Assembly (NCBI RefSeq): GCF_001045465.1
Contig: NZ_LFND01000002.1
Coordinates: 1 to 64,000, forward strand
Length of the DNA stretch: 64,000 bases
From: Chryseobacterium angstadtii
Lineage (GTDB): Bacteria > Bacteroidota > Bacteroidia > Flavobacteriales > Weeksellaceae
Direction: 5' to 3'
This document shows positions 33,137-41,530 of the stretch, in pieces (position 1 is the stretch's first letter; every line of letters starts with the position of its first letter). The notes under the pieces are model-generated. The model saw nothing but the letters and a program-made list of their open reading frames with translations. It ran no database searches and was not told where the DNA came from. Position numbers and translations under genes: made by a program.

Positions 33137-34435
33137 ATGGAACAGAAAAAAATACTGATTATCACCTATTACTGGCCTCCTGCGGGAGGTCCTGGTGTTC
33201 AGAGATGGCTGAAGTTCGCCAAATATCTCCCTGAATTCGGGTGGAATCCCGTGGTTTACACTCCTGAAAATCCAAGTTATCCTTTACTCGATGAAAGTCT
33301 TCTGAAAGACGTTCCGCAAAATATAGAGATGGTAAAAACCAGGATCTGGGAACCTTATCAGCTGGCCGAAAAACTCAATAAAAGCAATAAGAAATTTAAA
33401 GCCGGACAGTTTGATGTCGGAAAGAATCAAAGCTGGAAATCCAGGCTTTCCATCTGGGTAAGAGGAAACTTTTTCATCCCGGATGCCCGCGTCTTTTGGG
33501 TAAAACCATCCATTAAATTCTTAGAACAGTATTTAAAAGAAAATAAAATAGATGTTGTAGTTACTTCCGGACCACCCCATTCTCTTCACATGATTGGTCT
33601 CGGACTGAAAAAGAAATTCCCGGAACTGAAATGGATTGCAGATTTCCGCGATCCCTGGACGGAAATATCTTACTACAAACATTTAAAACTTACCAAAAGC
33701 TCGGACAGGAAACACCGCCAGCTTGAAAGCGCTGTTTTTAAAACGGCAGACATTACTTTAGCGACAAGCTACACGGATGCTGAAAATTTCAGGAAAGCAG
33801 GAGCTAATGCCGTTTGTATTACGAATGGATTTGATGAGGAAGTGAAGGGACTGAAAGGCGAAGAAGAGCATCACCCAATTCGTGAAAGCTTTACTCTGAG
33901 TTATATTGGTGTGCTTGAACAGCTTCGGAATCCGGAAAGCCTTTGGAAAGTACTGAATGAACTGATTACGGAAAACACGGAGTTCTCTGAAAGTTTCTCT
34001 CTGAAATTTGCAGGCAGAATTGACGACAAAATTCTTCAGTCCATTGAAAGTACCCATCTTAAAAATCATATCCTGAATCTCGGTTATATTTCTCATGATA
34101 AAGCCGTAGAAGAAATGGCCAGCTCAGATCTTTTACTGATCACCAATTTCCCGAACGAATCATCCAAAGGAATTATTCCGGGGAAGATATTTGAATATCT
34201 GGCCACCGGAAAACAGATCATTTCATTTGGTCCTGATGAAGCAGATGTTTCAAGGATTCTGGAAGAAACGGGTGCCGGAAAACATTTTGGCTATGAGAAT
34301 TCTGAGGAAGTGAAAAATTTCATCCTCGATCAGTTTGAACTCTGGAAAAAAGGAAACGCACTAGGGAATACTCAGAATATTGGACAGTTTTCAAGAAGAA
34401 ATCTGACTAAAAAACTGGCTGAGATTTTAGGGTAA
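33137..34435 (+). CDS. GT4-family glycosyltransferase
   Basis: A 432-residue GT-B glycosyltransferase. The N-terminus KKILIITYYWPPAGGPGVQRWLKFAKYLPEFGW is the nucleotide-sugar glycosyltransferase 4 opening seen in many Flavobacteriia. The middle shows WIADFRDPW, and the C-terminal domain has ITNGFDEEV and the E-x7-E-like region IPGKIFEYLATGKQIISFGP. It probably adds a sugar to a cell-surface polysaccharide or lipid at the inner membrane. Donor and acceptor cannot be read. It is convergent with the lipoprotein gene downstream, with a shared terminator. Confidence 0.9.
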   Translation: MEQKKILIITYYWPPAGGPGVQRWLKFAKYLPEFGWNPVVYTPENPSYPLLDESLLKDVPQNIEMVKTRIWEPYQLAEKLNKSNKKFKAGQFDVGKNQSWKSRLSIWVRGNFFIPDARVFWVKPSIKFLEQYLKENKIDVVVTSGPPHSLHMIGLGLKKKFPELKWIADFRDPWTEISYYKHLKLTKSSDRKHRQLESAVFKTADITLATSYTDAENFRKAGANAVCITNGFDEEVKGLKGEEEHHPIRESFTLSYIGVLEQLRNPESLWKVLNELITENTEFSESFSLKFAGRIDDKILQSIESTHLKNHILNLGYISHDKAVEEMASSDLLLITNFPNESSKGIIPGKIFEYLATGKQIISFGPDEADVSRILEETGAGKHFGYENSEEVKNFILDQFELWKKGNALGNTQNIGQFSRRNLTKKLAEILG

Positions 34436-34439
34436 TTTA

Positions 34440-34470
34440 TCCTTGTCAAGGTTCAAAATCTTGACAAGGA
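34440..34470. terminator. Stem-loop between convergent genes
   Basis: TCCTTGTCAAG and CTTGACAAGGA (11-bp perfect stem, 9-nt loop) lie 5 bp after the GT4 stop and 15 bp from the end of the minus-strand lipoprotein gene. T-runs are weak on both sides. Confidence 0.7.
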
Positions 34471-34484
34471 TGGGTGTTAGTACA

Positions 34485-35129
34485 CTAAATCGTCCACTGA
34501 TCATTAACAACGGCAATCAGATATTGTTTTCCCTGAAACTCTTCAAAAACAAAACGAAGGGTTTTCCAATCCATTTCGCCATTCTTCTCCGTTCCTTTTA
34601 TATAGTTTTCGGTAAAATCTTTTCCGGGATAGATTTCCTTTAAATTATTAAGTGAATTCCCTGCTGCCTGGAATTTATTTAATGAATATTGTGATGCCGT
34701 AAAATCTTTGGAGAAGACCCATTTTGTAAAATAGTCGTTGATGCTTGCCTTATAAGGATCTCCTGAGCCATCCTGAGCGCCCCATGTAAACAAAGTCTTC
34801 GCAGGTTGGGATTTTTCAAAATCTTCCTTCGAAAAATGCATGTCTTCTTTTGGATTCACAAGTGCATACATGGAAAAGCTGATTCCTTTTTCAGGATGAA
34901 TAAATGCTGCAAAACCTTTATAGTCTTTATTTTTCAAAGCCAGCAGGATTTCATCATTTGTTTTCCTGATGGCTTCTTCGTCTGTTTTTTTCTTCTGCGC
35001 GGTGTTCTCAATATTTTTTTCTTTGGCCTGAGCCATAGAATCAATAACATTGGGAACAGGTTTTTCCGGATTTTTTTTACATGCCGTTACCAATGTCAGC
35101 ATCAATATTGGGATAATGATTTTTTTCAT
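34485..35129 (-). CDS. Lipoprotein of unknown function
   Basis: A 214-residue lipoprotein (IIIPILMLTLVTAC, lipobox VTAC). A Lys/Glu-rich linker (20-60) is followed by an NTF2-like or DUF-type alpha+beta domain starting at EILLALKNKDYKGFAAFIHPEKGI and ending RFVFEEFQGKQYLIAVVNDQWTI. No catalytic motif is visible. A -7 element TAGTTTTG (complement of 35160-35167) lies 30 bp upstream of the ATG, so it is a single-gene unit divergent from ypdA. Confidence 0.75.
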   Translation of the reverse strand: MKKIIIPILMLTLVTACKKNPEKPVPNVIDSMAQAKEKNIENTAQKKKTDEEAIRKTNDEILLALKNKDYKGFAAFIHPEKGISFSMYALVNPKEDMHFSKEDFEKSQPAKTLFTWGAQDGSGDPYKASINDYFTKWVFSKDFTASQYSLNKFQAAGNSLNNLKEIYPGKDFTENYIKGTEKNGEMDWKTLRFVFEEFQGKQYLIAVVNDQWTI

Positions 35130-35235
35130 TTTTTTATTTTTTTAATGCGGAGAAAACACCAAAACTAATGCCAATACTATGCACACAATAGATAAGTTCT
35201 GTCATCTATTTTCTGCTTAATATAATGGTTTTAAG

Positions 35236-35243
35236 TAAATTTG
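35236..35243 (+). promoter_or_regulatory. -7 element placed for a leaderless ypdA mRNA
   Basis: TAAATTTG ends 4 nt before the ATG at 35248, the same sequence and spacing as at mutS2 (1504-1511). No clear TTG -33 element is seen. Confidence 0.55.
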
Positions 35244-35247
35244 TGTT

Positions 35248-36216
35248 ATGGAAATTTTAGATATCCTCATCATCGGAGGCGGTCCCATTGGTCTCAACTG
35301 TGCCCTTGAAGCCCGGAAAAACAACCTGACCCATCTGATTATAGAAAAAGGTACCATCGTTAATTCACTATACCATTATCCTTTATATATGCGTTTTTTT
35401 TCAACAGCGGAAAAGCTGGAAATAGACGGCATTCCTTTTATCTCAACAGCTCCCAAGCCCGGCAGACAGGAAGCTCTGGAATATTATCAGGGAATTGCAA
35501 GACAGAGAGATATCAATATAAATCTTTATGAAAGGGTAATCAAAGTTTCCAAAACCGGATCTATTTTTGAAATTGAAACCTCAAAAGCAGTGTATAAAGC
35601 CAAAAACGTCATTATTTCCACAGGCTTTTATGATATTCCGAATCTGATGAATATCCCGGGAGAAAACCTTCCGAAAGTAAAACATTATTACACGGAACCC
35701 TACCCTTACGCCCAACAGAAAGTGGTGGTCGTGGGATCAAGCAATTCAGCAGTGGATGCAGCCTTAGAAACCTATAGAAAAGGAGCTGATGTGACTATGA
35801 TTATCCGTCATTCTGAAATTTCAAAAAGTGTGAAATATTGGGTAAAACCGGACATTGAAAACCGGATTGCAGAAGGAAGTATCAAAGCTTATTTTAATTC
35901 TGAAATAACGGAGATCACTGAAAGAACCGTTATTTTTAAAGAAGAAACGGGGCAAATCCATGAAATTGAAAATGATTTTGTACTGGCACTTACCGGATAT
36001 CTCCCTGATTTTGATTTCTTAAAAAACTCCGGAATAGAATTACAGGGCGACTGCCTTAAACCTCTATACCATCCCGAAACCATGGAAACCAACATCCCGA
36101 ATCTCTATCTGGCAGGTGTTGTCTGCGGAGGAAAGGATACGCATCTCTGGTTTATAGAAAACTCGCGTGTTCATGCGGAAATGATTGTGAGGAATATTGT
36201 TTTTGTGAAGGGATGA
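35248..36216 (+). CDS. ypdA: YpdA-type bacillithiol disulfide reductase (FAD/NADPH)
   Basis: A 322-residue flavoprotein. It has an N-terminal FAD-binding GGGPIGLNCALEA (10-22), the YpdA feature YPLYMRFFSTAEKLEI, an NADPH-binding VVVGSSNSAVDAALE (about 159-173) and a C-terminal LALTGYLPDFDFL then NLYLAGVVCGG. It lacks the CxxC of thioredoxin reductases, as YpdA does. It reduces oxidised bacillithiol in organisms that use this thiol, including Flavobacteriia. A word-like array AGATGTAAGATGTCAGATTT overlaps the region just after its stop (36218-36240). Confidence 0.88.
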   Translation: MEILDILIIGGGPIGLNCALEARKNNLTHLIIEKGTIVNSLYHYPLYMRFFSTAEKLEIDGIPFISTAPKPGRQEALEYYQGIARQRDININLYERVIKVSKTGSIFEIETSKAVYKAKNVIISTGFYDIPNLMNIPGENLPKVKHYYTEPYPYAQQKVVVVGSSNSAVDAALETYRKGADVTMIIRHSEISKSVKYWVKPDIENRIAEGSIKAYFNSEITEITERTVIFKEETGQIHEIENDFVLALTGYLPDFDFLKNSGIELQGDCLKPLYHPETMETNIPNLYLAGVVCGGKDTHLWFIENSRVHAEMIVRNIVFVKG

Positions 36217-36297
36217 TTAGATGTAAGATGTCAGATTTCAGACTTTCTTTCTATACCTAAGATAGTTGGTTGGTTACAAAGATATTTAGTATTCGAA

Positions 36298-36361
36298 ATC
36301 TGCTTCATCAGCTCAATCTGCGAGAAAAAAGCCTCACGCAGATTGAGCTGATGAAGCAGAT
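36298..36361. repeat. 25-bp perfect inverted repeat
   Basis: The left arm (36298-36322, starting ATCTGCTTCATCAGC) and right arm (36337-36361, ending GATGAAGCAGAT) are exact reverse complements around a 14-nt loop. The arms hold the word GCAGAT twice (CGCAGATTGAGCTGATGAAG). The element lies between convergent ypdA and the MFS gene without a T-run. Confidence 0.85.
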
Positions 36362-36486
36362 GAATAATTATCTTAAACTTTAATTTTTAATATCGGAATT
36401 GTATTTGGCTTCTGGAAAAGTAACTTGATACACTTCAACAACTTCCATCTTCAGGCTTCCCTCTTCCATCCAAAAACATTAAAGAA

Positions 36487-37713
36487 TTACTTATTCTCAA
36501 CCCTCTTGTTTAGCATCCACGGGATTACAAAATAGAATCCGACAGCAATAATTAAACTCGATGCCCCGGTTGCAATCCATAAGATATTGAAGCCTAATTT
36601 ATCCGCCATCATAGTACCTACATAAGGAGTAATGATAAATGCCAGTGCTACGGATATTCCATTCATTCCCATATACGCTCCTTTGTTGTTGTCTCCTGAG
36701 CGCAGAGCTGTTATCGTAGACATAAACGGAAGCGTCCAGATCTCACCGACGCATAAGAGTGTCATAGAAACCACAAGCGTAACAATAGAATAATCAAACG
36801 CAAGCATGGCGTAAGAAATACCGCACAATACAGTTCCCAACAAAAGGGTAAGGGCAAGACTAAAGTATTTCTCGGCAATCTGTACCAGACCCATTTCAAG
36901 CAATACAATTAAAAATCCGCTGTAACCGAGAATATAACCGATGTTCTGTTGGCTTAAATGCACCGTATCCTTATAAAAAATAGTAAGGGTACTGAACAGC
37001 TGGAAAAAACAGATCGCAAACAGCATACAGAAGAAACTGTAAAGCAGAAATTTTCCGTCGCGGTATGGAGAATTCTCTTTTTTAATAACAACTGATTCTT
37101 TTGCTTTTTTCGGTTTCAGTAAGGCCTGTTTATTTCTCTTTCCGAAGAACCGGATATACATAAGACCAGCCAGCAGTGCTGCCAACGCATTACTGAAGAA
37201 TAAAAATTCATATGAAATTGCCGAAAGGATTCCTCCCAATGCCGGACCGATAGAAAACCCAAGATTCACCGCCATTCGGTTTAATGAAAAGGCGCGGGTA
37301 ATATTTTCCGGTCTCGCATATTTCGTAATAGCCACCGAGTTGGCAGGACGGAAAGTTTCGCTTACAATACTCTGAATAAGGATAATAGCAGCCAGTCCCA
37401 CTTCTGTTTTAAAAAGCGGAATCAGGCAGAACAGAGGAACACTCAGAAGCAGGCTCAGACTCTGAACCCGGTATTCTCCGATTTTATCTGTAATAAGCCC
37501 TCCCAGCCATGAACCCAGCACAGAGCCTATTCCAAAAAAGCTGAGAATAATTCCTGAATTTTCAATGCTAAAATGAAGGTGAGCCGTCATATAGACTCCC
37601 AAAAACGGAAGTACCATAGAACCCGCCCGGTTGATCAACATCACCAGCGCCAACATCCAGCTCTCTTCTGAGAGTCCTTTAAAAGAACTCGTATATACGC
37701 TAATTAATTTCAC
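36487..37713 (-). CDS. MFS transporter
   Basis: A 408-residue, 12-helix major-facilitator protein. The MFS motif A between helices 2 and 3 reads GSWLGGLITDKIGEYRVQ (about 67-84), and LNRMAVNLGFSIGPALGGIL is the helix 4-5 signature of drug-proton antiporter-like members. A charged central loop (about 195-220) separates the halves. The substrate is unknown; multidrug or metabolite export is most likely. A -7 element TAATTTTG (complement of 37747-37754) lies upstream. Confidence 0.9.
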   Translation of the reverse strand: MKLISVYTSSFKGLSEESWMLALVMLINRAGSMVLPFLGVYMTAHLHFSIENSGIILSFFGIGSVLGSWLGGLITDKIGEYRVQSLSLLLSVPLFCLIPLFKTEVGLAAIILIQSIVSETFRPANSVAITKYARPENITRAFSLNRMAVNLGFSIGPALGGILSAISYEFLFFSNALAALLAGLMYIRFFGKRNKQALLKPKKAKESVVIKKENSPYRDGKFLLYSFFCMLFAICFFQLFSTLTIFYKDTVHLSQQNIGYILGYSGFLIVLLEMGLVQIAEKYFSLALTLLLGTVLCGISYAMLAFDYSIVTLVVSMTLLCVGEIWTLPFMSTITALRSGDNNKGAYMGMNGISVALAFIITPYVGTMMADKLGFNILWIATGASSLIIAVGFYFVIPWMLNKRVENK

Positions 37714-37879
37714 AATATTGTTTTTGGGAGAAAATTGAGTGAGTTACAAAATTAGAAAAATTCGCACAGAAGCCCCTTTAAAAGACTATTTTTTTATCAA
37801 TCATTTTGATAGAGGCAGAAATATACCCCATCTTTGGGAAATAATGTGAACCAATTATGAAAAGTTGTATTTCACTTTA

Positions 37880-37915
37880 AAAATAAAAAAAGCAGGACCT
37901 GTTGAAAGTCCTGCC
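37880..37915 (-). terminator. Terminator of glnS
   Basis: GCAGGAC and GTCCTGC (7-bp stem, 9-nt loop at 37893-37915) are followed on the minus strand by a T7 run and more T-rich sequence. It lies 24 bp after the glnS stop. Confidence 0.85.
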
Positions 37916-37938
37916 CTATATTAATCATTAAAAAGATA

Positions 37939-39609
37939 CTAAGGTTTAAAAGAATCCTTTAATGTTACTGTACGGTTGAAGACTAAATCAGAATCCGTAG
38001 AATCCTGATCTTTTGTAAAGTATCCGATTCTCTGGAACTGAAGCGGCTCTCCCACTTCAACGTCTTTTAAGCTTGGCTCAGCATATCCTTTAATTGTAGT
38101 TACTGAATCCGGATTGATGAAATTCAGGAAATCTACATCTTTCTCCGCATCCGGCTGCTCTACAGTAAAGAGGTTTTCATAAATTCTGATATCTACCGGA
38201 ATCGCATGAATAGCAGATACCCAGTGAAGCGTGCCTTTTACTTTTCTTAAACTTTCCTCGGTTCCGCTTCCAGACTTACTTTTCTCGTCGTAGGTAGCAT
38301 AGATGGTCGTGATTTCTCCGTTTTCATCTTTCTCTACTCTTTCCGCCTTGATGATGTAAGCTGATTTTAAACGTACTTCACCACCTAATTTCAGTCTGAA
38401 GAACTTATTATTAGCTTCTTCTTTAAAATCTTCTCTTTCGATATATAATTCTCTTGAGAACGGAACTTCTCTTGTCCCTGCGTCTTCCTGTTCCGGATTA
38501 TTTTCAGTTTCAAGCCATTCTTCCTGTCCTTCAGGGTAATTTTCAATAATCAGTTTTACAGGGTCTACTACAGCCATTACACGCTTTGCTACCTTGTTCA
38601 GGTCTTCACGTACACTGAAATCCAAAAGCTGGATCTCGATCAGGTTTTCTCTCTTGGCAACTCCTACTCTTTCAATGAAATTTCTGATGGATGCCGGAGT
38701 GAAGCCTTTTCTTCTCATTCCTGAGATCGTAGGCATTCTTGGATCGTCCCAGCCTGTCACTGCTTTTTCAGCAACCAGTCTCTGTAGTTTTCTCTTGGAC
38801 GTGATCATATAAGAGACATTCATTCTCGCGAATTCTCTCTGTTTCGGTGCTACTTTAGCTTCGTCGTATACCTGCTCCAGATACCAGTTGTAAAGAGGTC
38901 TGTGGTTTTCGAATTCCAATGAACACAATGAGTGCGACACCTGCTCCAGATAATCGGATTCACCATGCGCCCAGTCGTACATAGGATAAATCTTCCATGC
39001 GGTACCTGTTCTGTGGTGAGGTCTTTTAAGAATTCTGTACATCACAGGATCACGAAGGTTCATGTTAGGAGAAACCATATCGATCTGAGCACGAAGAGAC
39101 ATTGAGCCTTCCTCGAATTCTCCGTTCTTCATTCTTTCAAACAGGTCCAGAGATTCTTCTACCGGACGATTTCTATACGGCGACTCTATTCCAGGCTCTG
39201 TAGGGTTCTTTCTCTGTTCCGTAATCACTTCAGATGGCTGCTCATCTACATAAGCTTTTCCTTCTTTAATCATCTGTACGGCCCATTCGTAAAGCTGCTG
39301 GAAGTAGTCGGATGCATACAGCTCTTTATCCCATTTAAAACCTAGCCATTCAACATCTTTCTTGATAGAATCCACAAATTCCTGCTCTTCTTTTTCAGGA
39401 TTTGTATCGTCGAAACGAAGGTTTACGGGAGCGTTGTACTTTTCACCAAGACCAAAGTTGATGCAAATGGCTTTGGTATGGCCAATATGCAGGTACCCAT
39501 TAGGTTCAGGTGGAAAACGGAAACGGATCTGGTCTTTTTTCAGACCGTTTTCGATATCATCTTCAATAATTTGCTCAATAAAATTGAGTGATTTTTTTTC
39601 TTCTTCCAT
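37939..39609 (-). CDS. glnS: Glutaminyl-tRNA synthetase
   Basis: A 556-residue class I synthetase from the ATG at 39609 (MEEEKKSLNF). A TTG nine codons upstream is less likely. It has the HIGH motif PPEPNGYLHIGHTK (about 33-46), the GlnRS-specific RFDDTNPEKEEQEFVDSI, and a KMSKS-type loop MITSKRKLQRLV. C-terminal anticodon-binding barrels (LHWVSAIHAIPVDIRIYENLF) complete the fold at normal length. It charges tRNA-Gln directly. A -7 element TAACTTTG (complement of 39648-39655) lies 38 bp upstream of the ATG. Confidence 0.96.
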   Translation of the reverse strand: MEEEKKSLNFIEQIIEDDIENGLKKDQIRFRFPPEPNGYLHIGHTKAICINFGLGEKYNAPVNLRFDDTNPEKEEQEFVDSIKKDVEWLGFKWDKELYASDYFQQLYEWAVQMIKEGKAYVDEQPSEVITEQRKNPTEPGIESPYRNRPVEESLDLFERMKNGEFEEGSMSLRAQIDMVSPNMNLRDPVMYRILKRPHHRTGTAWKIYPMYDWAHGESDYLEQVSHSLCSLEFENHRPLYNWYLEQVYDEAKVAPKQREFARMNVSYMITSKRKLQRLVAEKAVTGWDDPRMPTISGMRRKGFTPASIRNFIERVGVAKRENLIEIQLLDFSVREDLNKVAKRVMAVVDPVKLIIENYPEGQEEWLETENNPEQEDAGTREVPFSRELYIEREDFKEEANNKFFRLKLGGEVRLKSAYIIKAERVEKDENGEITTIYATYDEKSKSGSGTEESLRKVKGTLHWVSAIHAIPVDIRIYENLFTVEQPDAEKDVDFLNFINPDSVTTIKGYAEPSLKDVEVGEPLQFQRIGYFTKDQDSTDSDLVFNRTVTLKDSFKP

Positions 39610-39765
39610 TATTAAATTAGCTTTTATTGTATGCAAAAAAAGTTTGACAAAGTTACGGAAAATTTGGGGCTTACGAAAATGATAATTTAAAAGCTAAACT
39701 GATGATAATTCAATATTTTTGATTACATTAGATGAAACTAAAAACCGTTTCCAAAACTACTGACT

Positions 39766-40896
39766 ATGGCTGTTTATATTTTAAGCAATCGTAAGATCGT
39801 CCGCCACAAGGGCGAAAAACTAGACTCATTTTCCAATGATGAGTACTCTATTCCCAATTTCAGGATTGCAAAATGTGATTTCGACAACTATAAAGAGCCC
39901 ACCGCAGCCGCAAAAAAAAAGAAAGATTATACCAACCGGGCTATCTTAAATTACAGACTATTTTCCGAACCTGAAAAACAGGGTTATCAGGATGTCCTGG
40001 AAGTTCTACAAAATGAAAAAGGCATTAAAAAATCTACGCTCACCGCAAATAATCTAGGCGGTACGCAGAGAATGTTCTATGAGCTTTACAAAAATATGTC
40101 TTCCACAAAAGACCGGAGCGATGTTCTGATTTTTATTCATGGATATGCTTACGATTTTGATGATGAACTCAAAGCCATCATTGATCTGAAAAAGTTGTTT
40201 ATCGACAATCCCGCTTCACCTGTAGAGCACATTCTTTTTGTAAGCTGGCCTGCATCAAGCAGCATTGTTCCATTGACGTATTTTGATGACAAAGCATCGA
40301 GTATCAACTCAGGATCGTCGCTGATGAGGCTGTTTTATTTTTACACTCAGTTTTTAAAGGATATTTTTTCAAACCGCGATCTGGCTCCCTGCAATCAAAG
40401 AATACATATCATGGCTCATTCCATGGGGAACAGAGTGCTGCAAAGTATGCTGTACAGCCTCAAAAAAGAGAATATCCTGCGTGTGATAGATCAGGTTCTT
40501 CTTTTGAATGCGGATGTAACGTACAAGGTTTTTGAGGATGCGGAGGATTCATTCAATAAGCTGCCTTTATTGGCCAACCGTGTTTCTATTTATATGAACA
40601 GAAAAGATACGATATTGGGGATCTCACAATTCACAAAAAATATTCTGACTCCAAGATTAGGTAAAAACGGACCCGGAGACATTGAAAGGTTTAAAGATAT
40701 TGTATCTGTTATCGACTGTACTTTTGTAAAGGATGATGTGTTGAACAGCTTTAAATATGAAGTGGGAAATCACTGGGGATACCTGTCCAGTTCGATGGTA
40801 CAGAAGGATATTTTCCAGAATCTGTATGGTGTAGACCGAAACTTAATCACCGGGAGATCAAAAGATAACGAAAATACATTCACAATTATTTCTTAA
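39766..40896 (+). CDS. Alpha/beta hydrolase, DUF900-like
   Basis: A 376-residue cytoplasmic protein. The central region DVLIFIHGYAYDFDDEL (oxyanion strand) and IMAHSMGNRVLQSML with nucleophile Ser219 form an alpha/beta hydrolase core of the DUF900 type. His336 in GNHWGY and the Asp in VLLLNADVTY are candidates for the rest of the triad. No signal peptide is present. The substrate is unknown; lipase or esterase activity is plausible. Confidence 0.82.
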   Translation: MAVYILSNRKIVRHKGEKLDSFSNDEYSIPNFRIAKCDFDNYKEPTAAAKKKKDYTNRAILNYRLFSEPEKQGYQDVLEVLQNEKGIKKSTLTANNLGGTQRMFYELYKNMSSTKDRSDVLIFIHGYAYDFDDELKAIIDLKKLFIDNPASPVEHILFVSWPASSSIVPLTYFDDKASSINSGSSLMRLFYFYTQFLKDIFSNRDLAPCNQRIHIMAHSMGNRVLQSMLYSLKKENILRVIDQVLLLNADVTYKVFEDAEDSFNKLPLLANRVSIYMNRKDTILGISQFTKNILTPRLGKNGPGDIERFKDIVSVIDCTFVKDDVLNSFKYEVGNHWGYLSSSMVQKDIFQNLYGVDRNLITGRSKDNENTFTIIS

Positions 40897-40958
40897 CAAT
40901 ACATTAAAAAAGCGCCTATGAAATGAATCATATGTTAAACTTTAAACTTACGTTTAAA

Positions 40959-40975
40959 TTGGCACAAAGATTGTA
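40959..40975 (+). promoter_or_regulatory. Sigma54-like -24/-12 site
   Basis: TTGGCACAAAGATTGTA closely follows the RpoN consensus TGGCAC-N5-TTGC. The GG is intact and the final C is replaced by T. It lies 34 bp before the ATG of the 25-residue ORF, a suitable distance. This is the only such site I noticed in the window. Confidence 0.4.
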
Positions 40976-41009
40976 AATTTTCATTAAACAGAGAAATAAA
41001 AATTTTATC

Positions 41010-41087
41010 ATGAGAAGAATTAAAAACAAGTTTTCTTATCTATTGAATTATATTAAGAAAGCAATTTTCGTAAAAGACGTGATTTAA
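41010..41087 (+). CDS. 25-residue cationic peptide ORF
   Basis: The ATG at 41010 encodes a 25-residue peptide beginning MRRIKNKFSYLLNYIKKAIF with a net positive charge and alternating basic and hydrophobic residues (amphipathic if helical). The TAA stop is at 41085-41087. It lies in the 452-bp gap between the hydrolase gene and the GG-leader peptide gene, downstream of a sigma54-like site. A CTTCCGT/ACGGAGG hairpin (41166-41187) follows. The reading frame is short and may be chance. Confidence 0.35.
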   Translation: MRRIKNKFSYLLNYIKKAIFVKDVI

Positions 41088-41348
41088 TTGAATATTATTA
41101 ACCCATAAAAAAATAAATTATCCGACCCTAATACTACTTTATCCAAACCTTGTTTCTACCTGTATCTTCCGTTGTTCTCTACGGAGGAATATGTTATTTA
41201 ATATTTTCTCAATTTTCTTTTGTAAAAGTAAATTTATTACACAATTTAAAAGTCTCAGGTTAGTGAATTTAGTTAAATTCAGTTAAAATCTTGTGCAATA
41301 AAAAAAAGAGATTGATATTTACTTTACCAATCAAATTAAAATTTTGCT

Positions 41349-41513
41349 ATGAAAAACATGAGAAAACTTCAAAAAGGAGAACTGAAAACCATTAAAGGAG
41401 GAATAATTCCTATAGGCTGCAACAATTGGGATCCCAGAAAAAGATGTTGCAGAGAATGGGACGCTGAACATTCCGGGAATGCAACGTGCGCAGATTCTCC
41501 TCCTTCATTTTAA
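41349..41513 (+). CDS. Bacteriocin-like peptide precursor with GG leader
   Basis: A 54-residue ORF. The leader MKNMRKLQKGELKTIKGG has the double-glycine cleavage site of peptides processed by C39-peptidase ABC exporters, and the KLxKxELKxIxGG wording is the form common in Chryseobacterium and relatives. The core of 36 residues has four Cys (24, 33, 34, 47), two Trp and a basic patch DPRKRCC, so disulfides or thioether modification are possible. No transporter or modification enzyme is present in the window, so processing would depend on genes elsewhere. The stop codon lies 17 bp from the end of the convergent menC. Confidence 0.75.
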   Translation: MKNMRKLQKGELKTIKGGIIPIGCNNWDPRKRCCREWDAEHSGNATCADSPPSF

Positions 41514-41530
41514 TCTAGCTCGTTAATTCC

